From NCBI RefSeq assembly GCF_001428525.1, contig NZ_LMHW01000010.1, positions 1,071,853 to 1,135,852 of the forward strand: a stretch of 64,000 nt of DNA, in the 5' to 3' direction. The notes under the pieces were generated by a model, which made no database searches, was not told the DNA's origin, and saw nothing but the letters and a program-made list of their open reading frames with translations. Made by a program: the position numbers and the translations under genes. The stretch is from Flavobacterium sp. Root186 (lineage in GTDB: Bacteria; Bacteroidota; Bacteroidia; Flavobacteriales; Flavobacteriaceae). Below are positions 44,928-55,212 of the stretch, piece after piece; the first letter of the stretch is position 1, and every line of letters starts with the position of its first letter.

Positions 44928-44968
44928 AAGGAGAACAAATTTTTATTCCTCATGAAAAACGCATTTAA

Positions 44969-46429
44969 ATGAAAATCAAAAATATTTGCTGCTTAGGTGC
45001 CGGTTACGTTGGAGGGCCTACAATGTCTGTTATAGCATTGAAATGTCCCGAAATTAAAGTAACAGTTGTAGATTTAAATACAGATCGTATTTTGGCATGG
45101 AATGAAGAAAATTTAGATAAACTTCCCGTTTATGAACCCGGACTTGCAGATGTCGTTCGTGAAGCAAGAGGCCGTAATTTATTTTTTTCAACCGATGTTG
45201 ATGCGGCAATTGAAGCTGCAGATATGATTTTTATAGCCGTAAATACACCAACAAAAACATACGGAGAAGGAAAGGGAATGGCGGCAGATTTAAAATTTGT
45301 CGAGTTATGTGCCAGACAAATAGCCAGAATAGCTAAAAATGATAAAATTATAGTCGAAAAATCAACGCTTCCCGTTCGAACAGCTCAAACCTTGCAGACT
45401 ATTTTAGATCATACCGGCAACGGTGTAAAATTTGAAGTGCTTTCTAATCCGGAGTTTTTAGCCGAAGGAACTGCTATCGAAGATTTATTTAATGCCGACC
45501 GTGTTTTAATTGGAGGAAACCAAACCGAAAGCGGTCAAAAAGCGATACAGTCTTTGGTTGATATTTATGCACATTGGCTTTCGCCGAAACAAATTTTAAC
45601 TACAAATGTGTGGTCTTCAGAATTATCAAAACTAACAGCCAACGCATTTTTAGCGCAGAGAATTTCGTCTATTAATGCATTATCTGCTTTGTGTGAAGCC
45701 ACAGAAGCCGATGTTGATGAGGTTGCTGCAGCTATAGGAACGGACAGTAGAATTGGCTCTAAGTTTCTTAAAGCTTCGGTTGGATTTGGAGGATCTTGTT
45801 TTCAAAAAGATATTTTAAACTTAGTGTATTTATGCCGTTATTTTAATCTCCCTGAAGTGGCCAATTATTGGGAACAGATTATTATTCTCAATGATTATCA
45901 AAAATACCGTTTTGCCAAGAATATTATCTGCTCACTTTTTAATACCGTAAGCGGAAAAAAGATAACTTTTTTAGGCTGGGCTTTCAAAAAAGACACCAAT
46001 GACACCAGAGAATCTGCAGCGATTTATGTAGCAGAACATTTAATAGAAGACGGAGCAGAAATTCATGTTTACGATCCCAAAGTTTCTGAAGAAAAAATAA
46101 AAGCCGATATGCGCTATTTATGGGAATTGAAAGGACTTTCAGAAGAAAAAATTAAATCAAAATTAAATCAAATTTTCGTTTACAAAACAGCCACGGATGC
46201 GCTCGATCAGGCTCATGCAGTTGCTGTATTGACGGAATGGGATGAATTTAAAACGTACGATTGGGAAAGTATTTATAATAACATGTACAAACCCGCTTTT
46301 CTATTTGATGGCCGTAATATTCTTGATTTTAAAAAATTAGCAGCAATAGGTTTTCAGGTGAAAGGAATAGGAAAGAATAATTCTTTTAGTGCTAAATTAA
46401 AAGTAGAAAATGAACTGGTCATTAGATAA
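44969..46429 (+). CDS. ugd: UDP-glucose 6-dehydrogenase (long, animal-like type)
   Basis: The 486-residue enzyme oxidises UDP-glucose to UDP-glucuronate. It has [40 protein letters not shown] and the catalytic Cys in [11 protein letters not shown]. Its length and the wording of these motifs match the eukaryotic-type UDP-glucose dehydrogenases better than the shorter bacterial Ugd. Its product is the substrate of the UXS decarboxylase at 58817. The next gene begins 20 bp before its end. Confidence 0.93.
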   Translation: MKIKNICCLGAGYVGGPTMSVIALKCPEIKVTVVDLNTDRILAWNEENLDKLPVYEPGLADVVREARGRNLFFSTDVDAAIEAADMIFIAVNTPTKTYGEGKGMAADLKFVELCARQIARIAKNDKIIVEKSTLPVRTAQTLQTILDHTGNGVKFEVLSNPEFLAEGTAIEDLFNADRVLIGGNQTESGQKAIQSLVDIYAHWLSPKQILTTNVWSSELSKLTANAFLAQRISSINALSALCEATEADVDEVAAAIGTDSRIGSKFLKASVGFGGSCFQKDILNLVYLCRYFNLPEVANYWEQIIILNDYQKYRFAKNIICSLFNTVSGKKITFLGWAFKKDTNDTRESAAIYVAEHLIEDGAEIHVYDPKVSEEKIKADMRYLWELKGLSEEKIKSKLNQIFVYKTATDALDQAHAVAVLTEWDEFKTYDWESIYNNMYKPAFLFDGRNILDFKKLAAIGFQVKGIGKNNSFSAKLKVENELVIR

Positions 46430-47708
46430 AATAAAACAGCACCAGCATTTCGATAAAAGTCTAAATTTTATAAAATTAATTTCGATTGTAGGAAGTACAG
46501 AAGTAATCCTGAAATTAATCGGATTTGTTTCCGGGATATTAATTGTCAGAATGCTGCCTGTTCAGGAATACGCCTTATACACGCTCGCCAATACCATGTT
46601 AGGAACTTTAGTAATGTTTACCGATTCTGGTATTTCAAACGGGGTCATGGCGCTGAGCGGTAAAGTATGGAAAGATCCTAAAAAACTGGGCGAAGTCCTG
46701 GCTACTGGTTTAAATTTAAGAAAGAAATTTGCGCTGATCGCTTTAGCAGTTTCTACCCCCATAATCCTTTATCTATTATTAAAAAACAATGCAAGCTGGT
46801 TATCGGCAGTTTTAATTTTTTTGTCTTTGATTCCGGCTTTTTATGCAGCCTTATCAGATTCTTTATTAGAAATAACACCCAAGTTACATCAGGATATATC
46901 GAGTTTACAAAAAAATCAATTACGAGTTGGTTTTGGACGATTGTTATTAGTGATCTTAACGATATTTATTTTTCCCTGGACATTCGTCCTTATTTTGGCT
47001 TCTGGAATTCCGCAGATATATGGTAATTCTAAACTGAAAATAATCAATAAAAAGTTTGTAGACAGTAACCAAAAGCCAGATCCCATAATTCGTAAAGAAA
47101 TACTAAAAATTGTAACCCGCATCCTGCCCAATATTATATTTTATGCGCTATCAGGACAAATCGTAATTTGGATATTATCTGTTTTTGGCAATTCAACTGA
47201 TTTGGCAAGTATAGGAGCTTTGGGCAGGTTCGCGGCACTCATGGCTTTTTTTACCACAATATCAGGTACTTTATTTTTACCCCGGTTTTCGAGATTGGCA
47301 GATGATAAAGAAATCCTTTTAAGGTATTTTTTATTTTTTCAGTTAATTCTTTTTTTGGCAGCAGGTTTTATTATGCTCATCGTATTTTTATTTCCTGCTC
47401 AAATGTTATGGCTCTTAGGAGCATCTTACAGTTCCCTATCGTCTGAACTTTTTTTAATTATGTTATCCAACTGCATCGGATTGATCGCTGCAATGAGCGG
47501 TAATTTAATAGGCAGCAGAGGGCATTTTTTAAACCCAATATTTGTAATTGCACTTAATTTAGGCACCGTCATATTAGCTTATTTTATTTGGGATTTAACA
47601 AAGCTCCGAGGCATTCTGTACTACAGCATTTTTAACCAATTTCTTTCATTAATAGTAAATTATCTATTTAGTTTTTCAGTAATAATTACAGCAAAAAAAC
47701 ATGAATAA
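46410..47708 (+). CDS. Wzx-like polysaccharide flippase
   Basis: The 432-residue protein has about 12 hydrophobic segments and the layout of the MATE-like oligosaccharide flippases: [20 protein letters not shown] at the start, [17 protein letters not shown] and late [17 protein letters not shown]. It should turn lipid-linked repeat units across the inner membrane. Its start overlaps ugd by 20 bp, and its end overlaps the next gene by 8 bp. Confidence 0.85.
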   Translation: MNWSLDKIKQHQHFDKSLNFIKLISIVGSTEVILKLIGFVSGILIVRMLPVQEYALYTLANTMLGTLVMFTDSGISNGVMALSGKVWKDPKKLGEVLATGLNLRKKFALIALAVSTPIILYLLLKNNASWLSAVLIFLSLIPAFYAALSDSLLEITPKLHQDISSLQKNQLRVGFGRLLLVILTIFIFPWTFVLILASGIPQIYGNSKLKIINKKFVDSNQKPDPIIRKEILKIVTRILPNIIFYALSGQIVIWILSVFGNSTDLASIGALGRFAALMAFFTTISGTLFLPRFSRLADDKEILLRYFLFFQLILFLAAGFIMLIVFLFPAQMLWLLGASYSSLSSELFLIMLSNCIGLIAAMSGNLIGSRGHFLNPIFVIALNLGTVILAYFIWDLTKLRGILYYSIFNQFLSLIVNYLFSFSVIITAKKHE

Positions 47709-48627
47709 ATTACCGGGTCAAGGAGGACTTACCAAAAAAATAACCATCGCAAAAGGCAAAGTAAATCGTAAAAAGTTTGCCAGAAAAGTAGCAATAGGAT
47801 TATATCATTTGGTAAACCAGGTCAGTAAAAAAAAAACTATTGAAATGGAGGTTGCCAGTTTCTCATCCTTCAATGATTTTCACGAGCAGGTCTTGTCTGT
47901 TTTATCTTTTATTCGCTATGTAGGCAAACCAATGAAATGGACACTTTATTCAGATGGTTCTCATACTCAGGCACAAATAAACCAACTCGAAAGCAATTTT
48001 GATTTCCTCAAAGTTGCCGAAGGACTCGACTGGAGCGAAATAGAATCCTTAAAAGGTTTCTGTAAAGAAGAATTAGAACCTTATGAAAACTACTTAATCG
48101 ATTATGCTAAAAAATATCCATTAGGCAAAAAACTGTTTTACTATTTAAATCATCCAATAGAAAAACCAACACTATTCATAGATTCAGATATTTTGTTTTA
48201 TGAGCATGCCAATGTTTTAAAATTAATACTAACAGAAAAACCCGCAGCAAATGGCTGGTATATGCCAGATGTAAGCTGGGGCTGTTTAGACAGTCGTTAT
48301 AAAGCCCAAAATTCAGAGCAGATTTATCAGGTAAACTCCGGTTTTATTTTTGCTAATACAGCTTTTAAGCATATAAAAAAATCTTTAGACTTTTTTAAAA
48401 CCTATAATTTCACTTACGAATATTTTAGCGAACAAACCGTTTACCATCATTTGCTAAAAAATAATTCCTATATGCCTTTAACACCTAAAACCTTCATTTT
48501 AGATTCAGGTGATCAATTTGATTTTTCGTATTTGTTCACTCCAAAACAAATGGCCGTTCGACATTATACTGGGCCGGTTCGTCATAAAATGTGGCAGAAA
48601 AATTATAAATGGCATTTAAGCTTATAA
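47701..48627 (+). CDS. Putative glycosyltransferase with DxD motif
   Basis: The family of this 308-residue protein is not recognised. FIDSDILFYEH (near residue 160) is a DxD-type metal motif of GT-A enzymes. An R/K-rich N-terminus (KITIAKGKVNRKKFARKVA) may bring it to the membrane. NSGFIFANTAF and EQTVYHHLL are typical of sugar-transferase folds of the GT8/GT77 kind. It is the first of three consecutive proteins of this general layout, overlapping the flippase gene by 8 bp. Confidence 0.6.
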   Translation: MNKLPGQGGLTKKITIAKGKVNRKKFARKVAIGLYHLVNQVSKKKTIEMEVASFSSFNDFHEQVLSVLSFIRYVGKPMKWTLYSDGSHTQAQINQLESNFDFLKVAEGLDWSEIESLKGFCKEELEPYENYLIDYAKKYPLGKKLFYYLNHPIEKPTLFIDSDILFYEHANVLKLILTEKPAANGWYMPDVSWGCLDSRYKAQNSEQIYQVNSGFIFANTAFKHIKKSLDFFKTYNFTYEYFSEQTVYHHLLKNNSYMPLTPKTFILDSGDQFDFSYLFTPKQMAVRHYTGPVRHKMWQKNYKWHLSL

Positions 48628-48637
48628 ACCGATATAG

Positions 48638-49648
48638 ATGAAAAAAGGTATTGTTTTAGTGGCCAATTTAAAAAGTCAGTGGTACAGCGAAAACCTAATT
48701 TATTCCATTAGAAAAAGCGGTTGTACATTGCCAATTCGATTAATTCATTTTGGAGGAGAAAAAGTAAATGCTCCCTATATTTTAAAGGAAGTTGAATTTT
48801 TAACTGTTGAAGATTTTCCGGAAGAAGCCAGAAGTTTTATAAAAAACCTGAGAAGTGTTTTAACAGAATGCCCAATGGGATTTTTGTACCGCTTTTTAGC
48901 ATTCTTTTCAGATTGGGATGAATTTATTTATACAGATAATGATATCGTGGCGCTAATGAATTGGGAACGTTTGTTTGAGTTTGCAAACGGTCATGATTTA
49001 GTTCATGCTGATACAGAATACACGACCTGCGGCATACACAATTATTTGCAGCCCGAAAAAGTAAAAGAAAAATTTGGAAAGGATAGTTTAAATTCTGCCA
49101 TTACAGCCGGACACATACTGGTGAGAAAAAGTTCAAAAATGATTACCGATATGAACACCGCTGTAGAATGGTTCAAACAAAATCCTGAAATTCCCAAAAA
49201 ACACGACCAGTCTTTATTGCATATTGCTTCATTATTGGGAGATTGGAAATTACTCAATTTATGCAAACCTCCATACAGCTGGCTCAGTTCATGGTCTGGA
49301 GATTATACTAATAGTTTAGATTTAATTCACGCCATTCAGGGCGGATACAAACAAAACACAGATTCATACAAAATTTGGTATTCCCAATTGTCTGAAGAAT
49401 CTAAAATAGTTGTCAATAAGCAATCTTCTTTTCGAGCTTTAAATGTGCCTATTAGCCATTTGCATTATTCCGGAAGAGGCCGTCTGGGAACAGAATCGAT
49501 AGATGAATTAATGTATTCCAGTCAGACTGATAAAGAACGAATGATGAGTTTGTATAAAGTTCAAAGCTCTGATTTATTTTGCATTACCTATATCAGGAAT
49601 CAATCAAAACGTGTTACAAGAAGACTTAAACGCATCTTAAATTTATAG
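48638..49648 (+). CDS. Putative glycosyltransferase with DxD motif
   Basis: This 336-residue protein has WDEFIYTDNDIVALMNWE near residue 95, a DxD motif of GT-A type, then HDLVHADTEYTTC and a late KKHDQSLLHIASLLGDWKL stretch of sugar transferases. The C-terminus is basic (RVTRRLKRIL), suiting membrane contact. The exact family is not recognised. It begins 10 bp after the previous gene and ends 6 bp before the next. Confidence 0.6.
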   Translation: MKKGIVLVANLKSQWYSENLIYSIRKSGCTLPIRLIHFGGEKVNAPYILKEVEFLTVEDFPEEARSFIKNLRSVLTECPMGFLYRFLAFFSDWDEFIYTDNDIVALMNWERLFEFANGHDLVHADTEYTTCGIHNYLQPEKVKEKFGKDSLNSAITAGHILVRKSSKMITDMNTAVEWFKQNPEIPKKHDQSLLHIASLLGDWKLLNLCKPPYSWLSSWSGDYTNSLDLIHAIQGGYKQNTDSYKIWYSQLSEESKIVVNKQSSFRALNVPISHLHYSGRGRLGTESIDELMYSSQTDKERMMSLYKVQSSDLFCITYIRNQSKRVTRRLKRILNL

Positions 49649-49654
49649 TACTAT

Positions 49655-50626
49655 ATGAATGCAGCGGTTTGCACTATTTTCGAGGGTCACTACCATTTTG
49701 GTGTAGCTGCACTTTCTAATTCACTATATCAAAATGGATTTAGAGGCAATGTTTATGTAGGTTATCGAGGCAGATTGCCCAAATGGGTATTAAGAGGCGA
49801 AAAGGAAACAATTGGTAAATGGAAAGAAGCCATTATCTTAACTCCGGTACAGGACATAAAACTGATTTTTCTGCCAATAGTGACCAACTATAATATGGCA
49901 AACTACAAGCCGGATTTTATGCTGGAACTCTGGGAAGGCCCCGCAAAAGAAGCAGACGCAATGTTTTATTTTGACCCGGATATTGTGATAAATGATTCAT
50001 GGGCCTGTTACGAACAATGGATAAACTGTGGTGTAGCACTTTGCGAAGATGTTAATTCACCTTTGCAGGAATTTCATCCCCGGCGGCAAGGCTGGAAAAA
50101 TTATTACAAACACTACCACATCGATTTACACTTCAAAAACGCCATTTATGTAAACGCCGGTTTTGTTGGACTTCTTAAAAAAAACAGCTCATTTTTAAAT
50201 TTATGGGTTCAGATGCAGGAACTTATGGGACCTGCAATAGGAGGGTTGGAAAATTCCATTTTTTTAAATCAATCCTACAATTCAACGGTTTTAAAAAGAG
50301 AAGGATTCCAGATTTTTGATAAACCAGATCAGGATGCTTTAAATGTGGCGATTGAAGTTTATAATGATCCTGTAAGTTATATTGGAAAAGAAGGAATGGG
50401 TTTTTCTGAAGGTGATTCAACAATGTCCCACGGAATGGGAAGCCCAAAACCATGGAAAGCACACCATTTATTAAGAGCCTTTCAGGGAAAAATCCCTAGA
50501 AATTCAGATGTTATTTATTGGAAATATTGCAGTGATCCCATATTGGCACATTCTAAATGGGAAATTACACGAAAATTAATAGGCATTAAAATAGCCAAAG
50601 TTATTGGAAGATTTTATAAAGTGTAA
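49655..50626 (+). CDS. Putative glycosyltransferase with DxD-like motif
   Basis: This 323-residue protein has FEGHYHFGVAALSNSLYQNG at the start, as in GT8-like enzymes, and AMFYFDPDIVINDSWA near residue 105 as a DxD-like motif. HLLRAFQGKIPRNSDVIYW near the end may form the acceptor site. The sugar and exact family are not recognised. The three neighbours of this type probably build successive linkages of the repeat unit. Confidence 0.6.
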   Translation: MNAAVCTIFEGHYHFGVAALSNSLYQNGFRGNVYVGYRGRLPKWVLRGEKETIGKWKEAIILTPVQDIKLIFLPIVTNYNMANYKPDFMLELWEGPAKEADAMFYFDPDIVINDSWACYEQWINCGVALCEDVNSPLQEFHPRRQGWKNYYKHYHIDLHFKNAIYVNAGFVGLLKKNSSFLNLWVQMQELMGPAIGGLENSIFLNQSYNSTVLKREGFQIFDKPDQDALNVAIEVYNDPVSYIGKEGMGFSEGDSTMSHGMGSPKPWKAHHLLRAFQGKIPRNSDVIYWKYCSDPILAHSKWEITRKLIGIKIAKVIGRFYKV

Positions 50627-50654
50627 ATTTTTTTAAAACGGATAAAAGAAAATT

Positions 50655-51497
50655 ATGATTCCAAAAACAATTCATATTTGCTGGTTTAGTGGTGAAGATT
50701 ATACTCCATTTATAAAAGAATGTATGGCTACCTGGAAAATTCACCTGCCTGAATTTGAAATACGAATATGGAATAAAGATAGTTTTGATTTTGATTCAAT
50801 TCCTTTTGTAAAAGAGGCCTTTCAGGCAAAAAAATGGGCTTTTGCGGCAGATTACGTTCGTTTATATGCCTTATATACCGAGGGTGGTTTATATCTGGAT
50901 TCAGATGTTAAAATATTGAAGCCATTTAAAGAAACATGGTTTGACTACGACTTTTTCAGCGCTCACGAAATACATCCCGGATTGTTTGAAGATGCAGGAG
51001 GACTTAAGCAGTTAAATGCTTCTTATCTGCCTGTAAACGGAGAAACTATTACAGGTTTTGCAGTTCAGGGAGCAATTTTTGCATCGGTACCCAATCATCC
51101 GTATGTCAAAGATTGTTTAGAACAATATAAAAATCTGCAGTTATTTGGTGATGACGGAACTATGAATTTGAAAAAAGTTATAATAGGTTCTGTAATAACC
51201 CCGGTTGCCGAAAAATACGGCTATACTTATCAAAACAAAGAACAGGTTTTAAGAGAGAATATGCTGATTCTTCCGGCCAATATACTGGTAGGAAATTCTA
51301 TTTATTTAGACAGAAGATCCTACGCTATTCATTTAATAAATGGAAGCTGGCGCGGAAAAAAAGGCATTGAAAAGTTCCTGCATTTAGTCAGGAACCATTA
51401 TCCCAGATTATTTCCCGTTGTCAATTTTATTGATAAAAGTGTTAAAAAAACCTATCGTACATCAAAATACCTGAAAACAATTATAACAAAAAACTAA
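50655..51497 (+). CDS. GT32-like glycosyltransferase (OCH1/capsular type)
   Basis: The 280-residue protein matches the DxD sugar-binding family of GT32: IPKTIHICWFSGEDY at the start, WAFAADYVRLYALYTEGGLY and LDSDVKIL with the DxD motif. Such enzymes transfer hexoses in capsule and O-antigen assembly. It lies 28 bp after its neighbour. The specific sugar is not known. Confidence 0.85.
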   Translation: MIPKTIHICWFSGEDYTPFIKECMATWKIHLPEFEIRIWNKDSFDFDSIPFVKEAFQAKKWAFAADYVRLYALYTEGGLYLDSDVKILKPFKETWFDYDFFSAHEIHPGLFEDAGGLKQLNASYLPVNGETITGFAVQGAIFASVPNHPYVKDCLEQYKNLQLFGDDGTMNLKKVIIGSVITPVAEKYGYTYQNKEQVLRENMLILPANILVGNSIYLDRRSYAIHLINGSWRGKKGIEKFLHLVRNHYPRLFPVVNFIDKSVKKTYRTSKYLKTIITKN

Positions 51498-51582
51498 TCC
51501 CTTTTGTACTGAAATTAGATCAGATTGACTGACGAGAAACTAAAAGACCTCTCCCTATAAAATTCAATAATTAAATCACGAA

Positions 51583-52665
51583 ATGGAAATACTCTTCATT
51601 TGCGGCTCTGCAGAAATTGGTAACGATGGTGTAGGCGATTATACCCGCCGCTTATGTGGTAAACTTATAAAATCCGGCCACGATGCACAGATTTTGTCTT
51701 TATGCGATCATCAGGCTGTTTCTTTTACCAGTGAAAGTCAGGTTGTAGAAGAAACTGCTGTAATAGTACATAGAATTCCGGTTGCAGCACCTAACGATCA
51801 ACGTTTAATTTGGCTGCAAAAAATCCTAAAAGATTTTGAACCAGATTGGATTTCGTTACAATACGTTCCCTACAGTTTCAACCCAAAAGGATTGCCTTTC
51901 TGGCTTCCTTCTTACTTAAAAAAAATTAGGGGAAATCATAAATGGCATATCATGTTTCATGAATTATGGCTGGGGATTGATATTGAATCTTCCATAAAAC
52001 ACAAATGGATTGGAAAATTGCAGCAGGTAATCGCCAAAAAAATAGTTCACAATACAAAAACACATTCCATAAATACCCAAAATAAACTATACCAGTTCTT
52101 TCTTCAATCTCAAAATATCAAAGCAGAAGTTTTACCCATTTGCGGTAATATACCGTTAACAGCAGAGAAAAAAGAACCAATAGAATTTGCTCAGTTTGTT
52201 TTGTTTGGCACGATTCATAACGGAGCTCCTTTTGAAGATTTTATTAAAGATTTAAGCAGTAATTCAGAGAAGTTTGAAAAACCTATAAAATTTGTTTTTA
52301 TCGGTAAAAATGGCCCGGAGCTGATTAAATACACAGCCATCTTGGACAATTATAATATTAGTTATGAAATTCTTGGCGTACAACCAGAAAAAGTAATATC
52401 GCAGGTTTTGAGAGACAGCGATTTTGGAATTTCGACAACGCCCTATTTCCAAACAGAAAAAAGCGGTGTTTTTGCCGCTTATAAAGAACATCAAATCAAT
52501 ACGATTTGTGTTTCCCGCAATTGGACTCCAACAAAAGGACAATATATAATTCCGCAGATCATTAAATACGAAAAAAACAATCTGAATATAACGCCTCAAA
52601 ACGTTGAGGTTTCGGACTTAAATGCTATTGCTGCGCAGTTTATTAATTCAATTTCTGCAGTATGA
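51583..52665 (+). CDS. GT4-like glycosyltransferase (divergent)
   Basis: The 360-residue protein starts like a GT-B enzyme: MEILFICGSAEIGNDGVGDY then TRRLCGKLIKSGHDAQIL. The C-terminal half has FVFIGKNGPEL and a loop FGISTTPYFQTEKSG, but the usual E-x7-E motif of GT4 is not clear. It may be a weak or altered member. Its last codons overlap the next gene by 4 bp. Confidence 0.7.
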   Translation: MEILFICGSAEIGNDGVGDYTRRLCGKLIKSGHDAQILSLCDHQAVSFTSESQVVEETAVIVHRIPVAAPNDQRLIWLQKILKDFEPDWISLQYVPYSFNPKGLPFWLPSYLKKIRGNHKWHIMFHELWLGIDIESSIKHKWIGKLQQVIAKKIVHNTKTHSINTQNKLYQFFLQSQNIKAEVLPICGNIPLTAEKKEPIEFAQFVLFGTIHNGAPFEDFIKDLSSNSEKFEKPIKFVFIGKNGPELIKYTAILDNYNISYEILGVQPEKVISQVLRDSDFGISTTPYFQTEKSGVFAAYKEHQINTICVSRNWTPTKGQYIIPQIIKYEKNNLNITPQNVEVSDLNAIAAQFINSISAV

Positions 52666-53915
52666 AGTTATTGGTGTCACATCCAACTTTAAATGCGAAT
52701 TCAAAAAATCTGGTAACAGGTTTGCTGAAAGAGCAGCAACTTTTTAAATTGTTTACCTCAATTGCCATATTTCCCGGACAGTTATTATTTAAGCTTGGAA
52801 ATAATCCAAAACTAAAAGATTTAAAAAGAAGAAGTTTAGATACAGCATGGCAGCCATACACACGATCAAAATCCTTTTTTGAGTTTGGACGTTTACTAAC
52901 TTCAAAATTCAAATTAGATTTTTTAATAACACATGAAAAAGGCTTTTTTTGTATCGACAAAGTATATCAAAAACATGACAAATGGGTTGCTGATAATTTA
53001 GTTGAATTAAAAAAAGAAGGCCTTTTAGGAGTTTATGCGTATGAAGACGGAGCTTTATCTACGTTTAAAACAGCGAAACAATTAGGTCTTTACTGCATTT
53101 ACGATTTACCAATTGGGTATTGGAAAAGCGCAAGGTTATTAATGCAGAAAGAATTTGACGTTAACCCCGCTTGGTCAAGTACACTTATAGGTTTCAATGA
53201 TTCACAGGATAAACTGAATAAAAAAGATCAGGAATTAGCTTTGGCTAATGTAATTTTCGTTGCCAGCAGTTTTACCAAAAAAACATTGGAAGATTATAAA
53301 GGAAACCTGCCCGAAATAAAAGTAATCCCATACGGTTTTCCGGCAGTTACAAGAAAAAAATACTACGAGCCTCTTTTAGATCGAAAACTTAAAATTTTAT
53401 TTATTGGAGGTTTATCGCAGCGAAAAGGAATATCTTATTTATTTGATGCAGTCGAAAAAATGCAGGATAAAGTTGAGTTGACAATTGTGGGACATAAAGC
53501 AGTATCAAATTGTGATGCGTTAAATCAAGCCTTAGAAAAACACAACTGGATTCCGTCATTATCTCACGATCAGGTTTTAGATTGTATGTACGAACATGAC
53601 GTATTTGTCTTTCCTTCCCTTTTTGAAGGTTTTGGCCTCGTAATTACCGAAGCAATGTCGCAGGGAATACCGGTTATTACAACCAATCGTACAGCAGGTC
53701 CGGATTTGATAGAACACGGAAAAGACGGATGGATTGTTCCCGCCGGATCTTCAAAAGCCATAAAAGAAGTGATTACTCAAATACTCGAAAAACCGGAAAT
53801 ATTAGAACAATTTGGATTTGCCGCTCAAAACAAAGCACAAACCAGACCGTGGTCAGTTTATGGAAAAGAAATGGCGGATGCACTTTCTTCATTAAAAGAT
53901 TTTGTAAACAATTAG
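52662..53915 (+). CDS. GT4-family glycosyltransferase
   Basis: The 417-residue GT-B enzyme has KILFIGGLSQRKGISYLFDA (donor-side start) and the E-x7-E motif in EGFGLVITEAMSQGIPVITT, with GPDLIEHGKDGWIVPAGSS. It retains a nucleotide-sugar site for a retaining transfer. The sugar is not known. It starts in a 4-bp overlap with the previous gene and ends 4 bp before the polymerase gene. Confidence 0.9.
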   Translation: MKLLVSHPTLNANSKNLVTGLLKEQQLFKLFTSIAIFPGQLLFKLGNNPKLKDLKRRSLDTAWQPYTRSKSFFEFGRLLTSKFKLDFLITHEKGFFCIDKVYQKHDKWVADNLVELKKEGLLGVYAYEDGALSTFKTAKQLGLYCIYDLPIGYWKSARLLMQKEFDVNPAWSSTLIGFNDSQDKLNKKDQELALANVIFVASSFTKKTLEDYKGNLPEIKVIPYGFPAVTRKKYYEPLLDRKLKILFIGGLSQRKGISYLFDAVEKMQDKVELTIVGHKAVSNCDALNQALEKHNWIPSLSHDQVLDCMYEHDVFVFPSLFEGFGLVITEAMSQGIPVITTNRTAGPDLIEHGKDGWIVPAGSSKAIKEVITQILEKPEILEQFGFAAQNKAQTRPWSVYGKEMADALSSLKDFVNN

Positions 53916-53919
53916 AAAA

Positions 53920-55212
53920 ATGGACACCCCAAAAGAACAAGATTTAGAACAATCTTATAAAACCTTAAAAATAGCCATTTGGCTGTATTTTTTACTGTGG
54001 GTTTTTGAAGGCGCTCTCCGCAAATGGATTCTGCCAAGTCTGGCCACACCGCTATTGATTGTGCGTGATCCAATTGCTATTTTCATCATCATAAGAGCTT
54101 TTTATTTAGATGTAAAATTTATAAATGGCTACGTAGTTTTAAGCGCCATTTTTACATTATTAGGTTTAGCCATTACGCTCACTTTCGGACACGGAAATCT
54201 TTTTGTAGGCCTTTATGGAGCAAGAATTATGCTGATTCATTTTCCGTTGATTTTTATTATCGGAGCTGTTTTTAAGAAAGAAGATGTTCTTAAAATGGGA
54301 CGTGTCATGCTGGCTATCAATATTTTAATGACCCTGATTATTTATCTCCAATTTACAAGTCCGCAGACTGCTTATATTAATACCGGTTTAGGCGGAGAAG
54401 GAAGCGCGGGTTTTGATGGCGCAATGGGCTATTTCAGACCATCTGGAACTTTTTCATTTACAACAGGATTATCGGCGTACTATATTTTGGTTTCTGTATT
54501 TGTATTTTATTTTTGGCTTTCAAAAGAAGCCTGTTCTAAAATTCTGCTTATTTCCAGCACTGTCGCCTTAATAATTGCTTTACCGTTAACTGTGAGCAGA
54601 ACAGCCGTATTAGGTGTTTTATTAGTTGGCTTTTTTGCATTTGCAGGATCTGCAACCAGTATAAAATCAGTAATAAGGTTAATCTCTACAGTTATAGTCA
54701 TTCTTATTCTGTTTACGGTTTTACAAAAAACAACCTCCATTTTTAATTTAGGCACTCAGGTTTTTATGAGCCGTGTGGATACTGCAAAAGGCCAGGAAGG
54801 GGGATCTATTGTTATGAGAACCATAAACGGATTTACAGAACCTATCACGACATTATTAAAAGCCCCTTTATTTGAAGGGAATTTAGGAATGGGAACCAAT
54901 GCTGGAGCACAGCTGTTAACAGGCCAAAGAAAATTTTTAGTTTCAGAAGGTGAATTAAATCGCGTTGGCGGCGAGCAGGGACTTATTTTAGGAGGCGGCC
55001 TTGTCGTTTTGAGATTAGTTTTAGCATTTGGACTTTTTTACAGTTCTATAAAATTACCCGGAAATTATAAACTGCTTCCCCTAACATTTTGCGGAACAGC
55101 CTTATTTTTAATCACTCAAGGGCAATGGGCTCAGCCAAGTATGCTGGGCTGCGCCGTGATTGCTGCGGGTTTATTACTGGCCGGTATAAACATCAATTTG
55201 AAAACTGTATGA
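53920..55212 (+). CDS. Wzy-like O-antigen/exopolysaccharide polymerase
   Basis: The 430-residue protein is highly hydrophobic with about ten predicted helices and a large extracytoplasmic loop (about 275-350). LTVSRTAVLGVLLVGFFAF matches the Wzy_C/ligase-type motif. It should polymerise flipped repeat units at the periplasmic side. It overlaps the next glycosyltransferase by 4 bp (ATGA at 55209). The family shows low sequence conservation, so the role also rests on topology and context. Confidence 0.82.
   Translation: MDTPKEQDLEQSYKTLKIAIWLYFLLWVFEGALRKWILPSLATPLLIVRDPIAIFIIIRAFYLDVKFINGYVVLSAIFTLLGLAITLTFGHGNLFVGLYGARIMLIHFPLIFIIGAVFKKEDVLKMGRVMLAINILMTLIIYLQFTSPQTAYINTGLGGEGSAGFDGAMGYFRPSGTFSFTTGLSAYYILVSVFVFYFWLSKEACSKILLISSTVALIIALPLTVSRTAVLGVLLVGFFAFAGSATSIKSVIRLISTVIVILILFTVLQKTTSIFNLGTQVFMSRVDTAKGQEGGSIVMRTINGFTEPITTLLKAPLFEGNLGMGTNAGAQLLTGQRKFLVSEGELNRVGGEQGLILGGGLVVLRLVLAFGLFYSSIKLPGNYKLLPLTFCGTALFLITQGQWAQPSMLGCAVIAAGLLLAGININLKTV

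Noticed and set aside
55089..55208. 40-residue extension of the glycosyltransferase
   Set aside because: It lies wholly inside the polymerase gene in another frame, and the ATGA overlap at 55209 is a better start.
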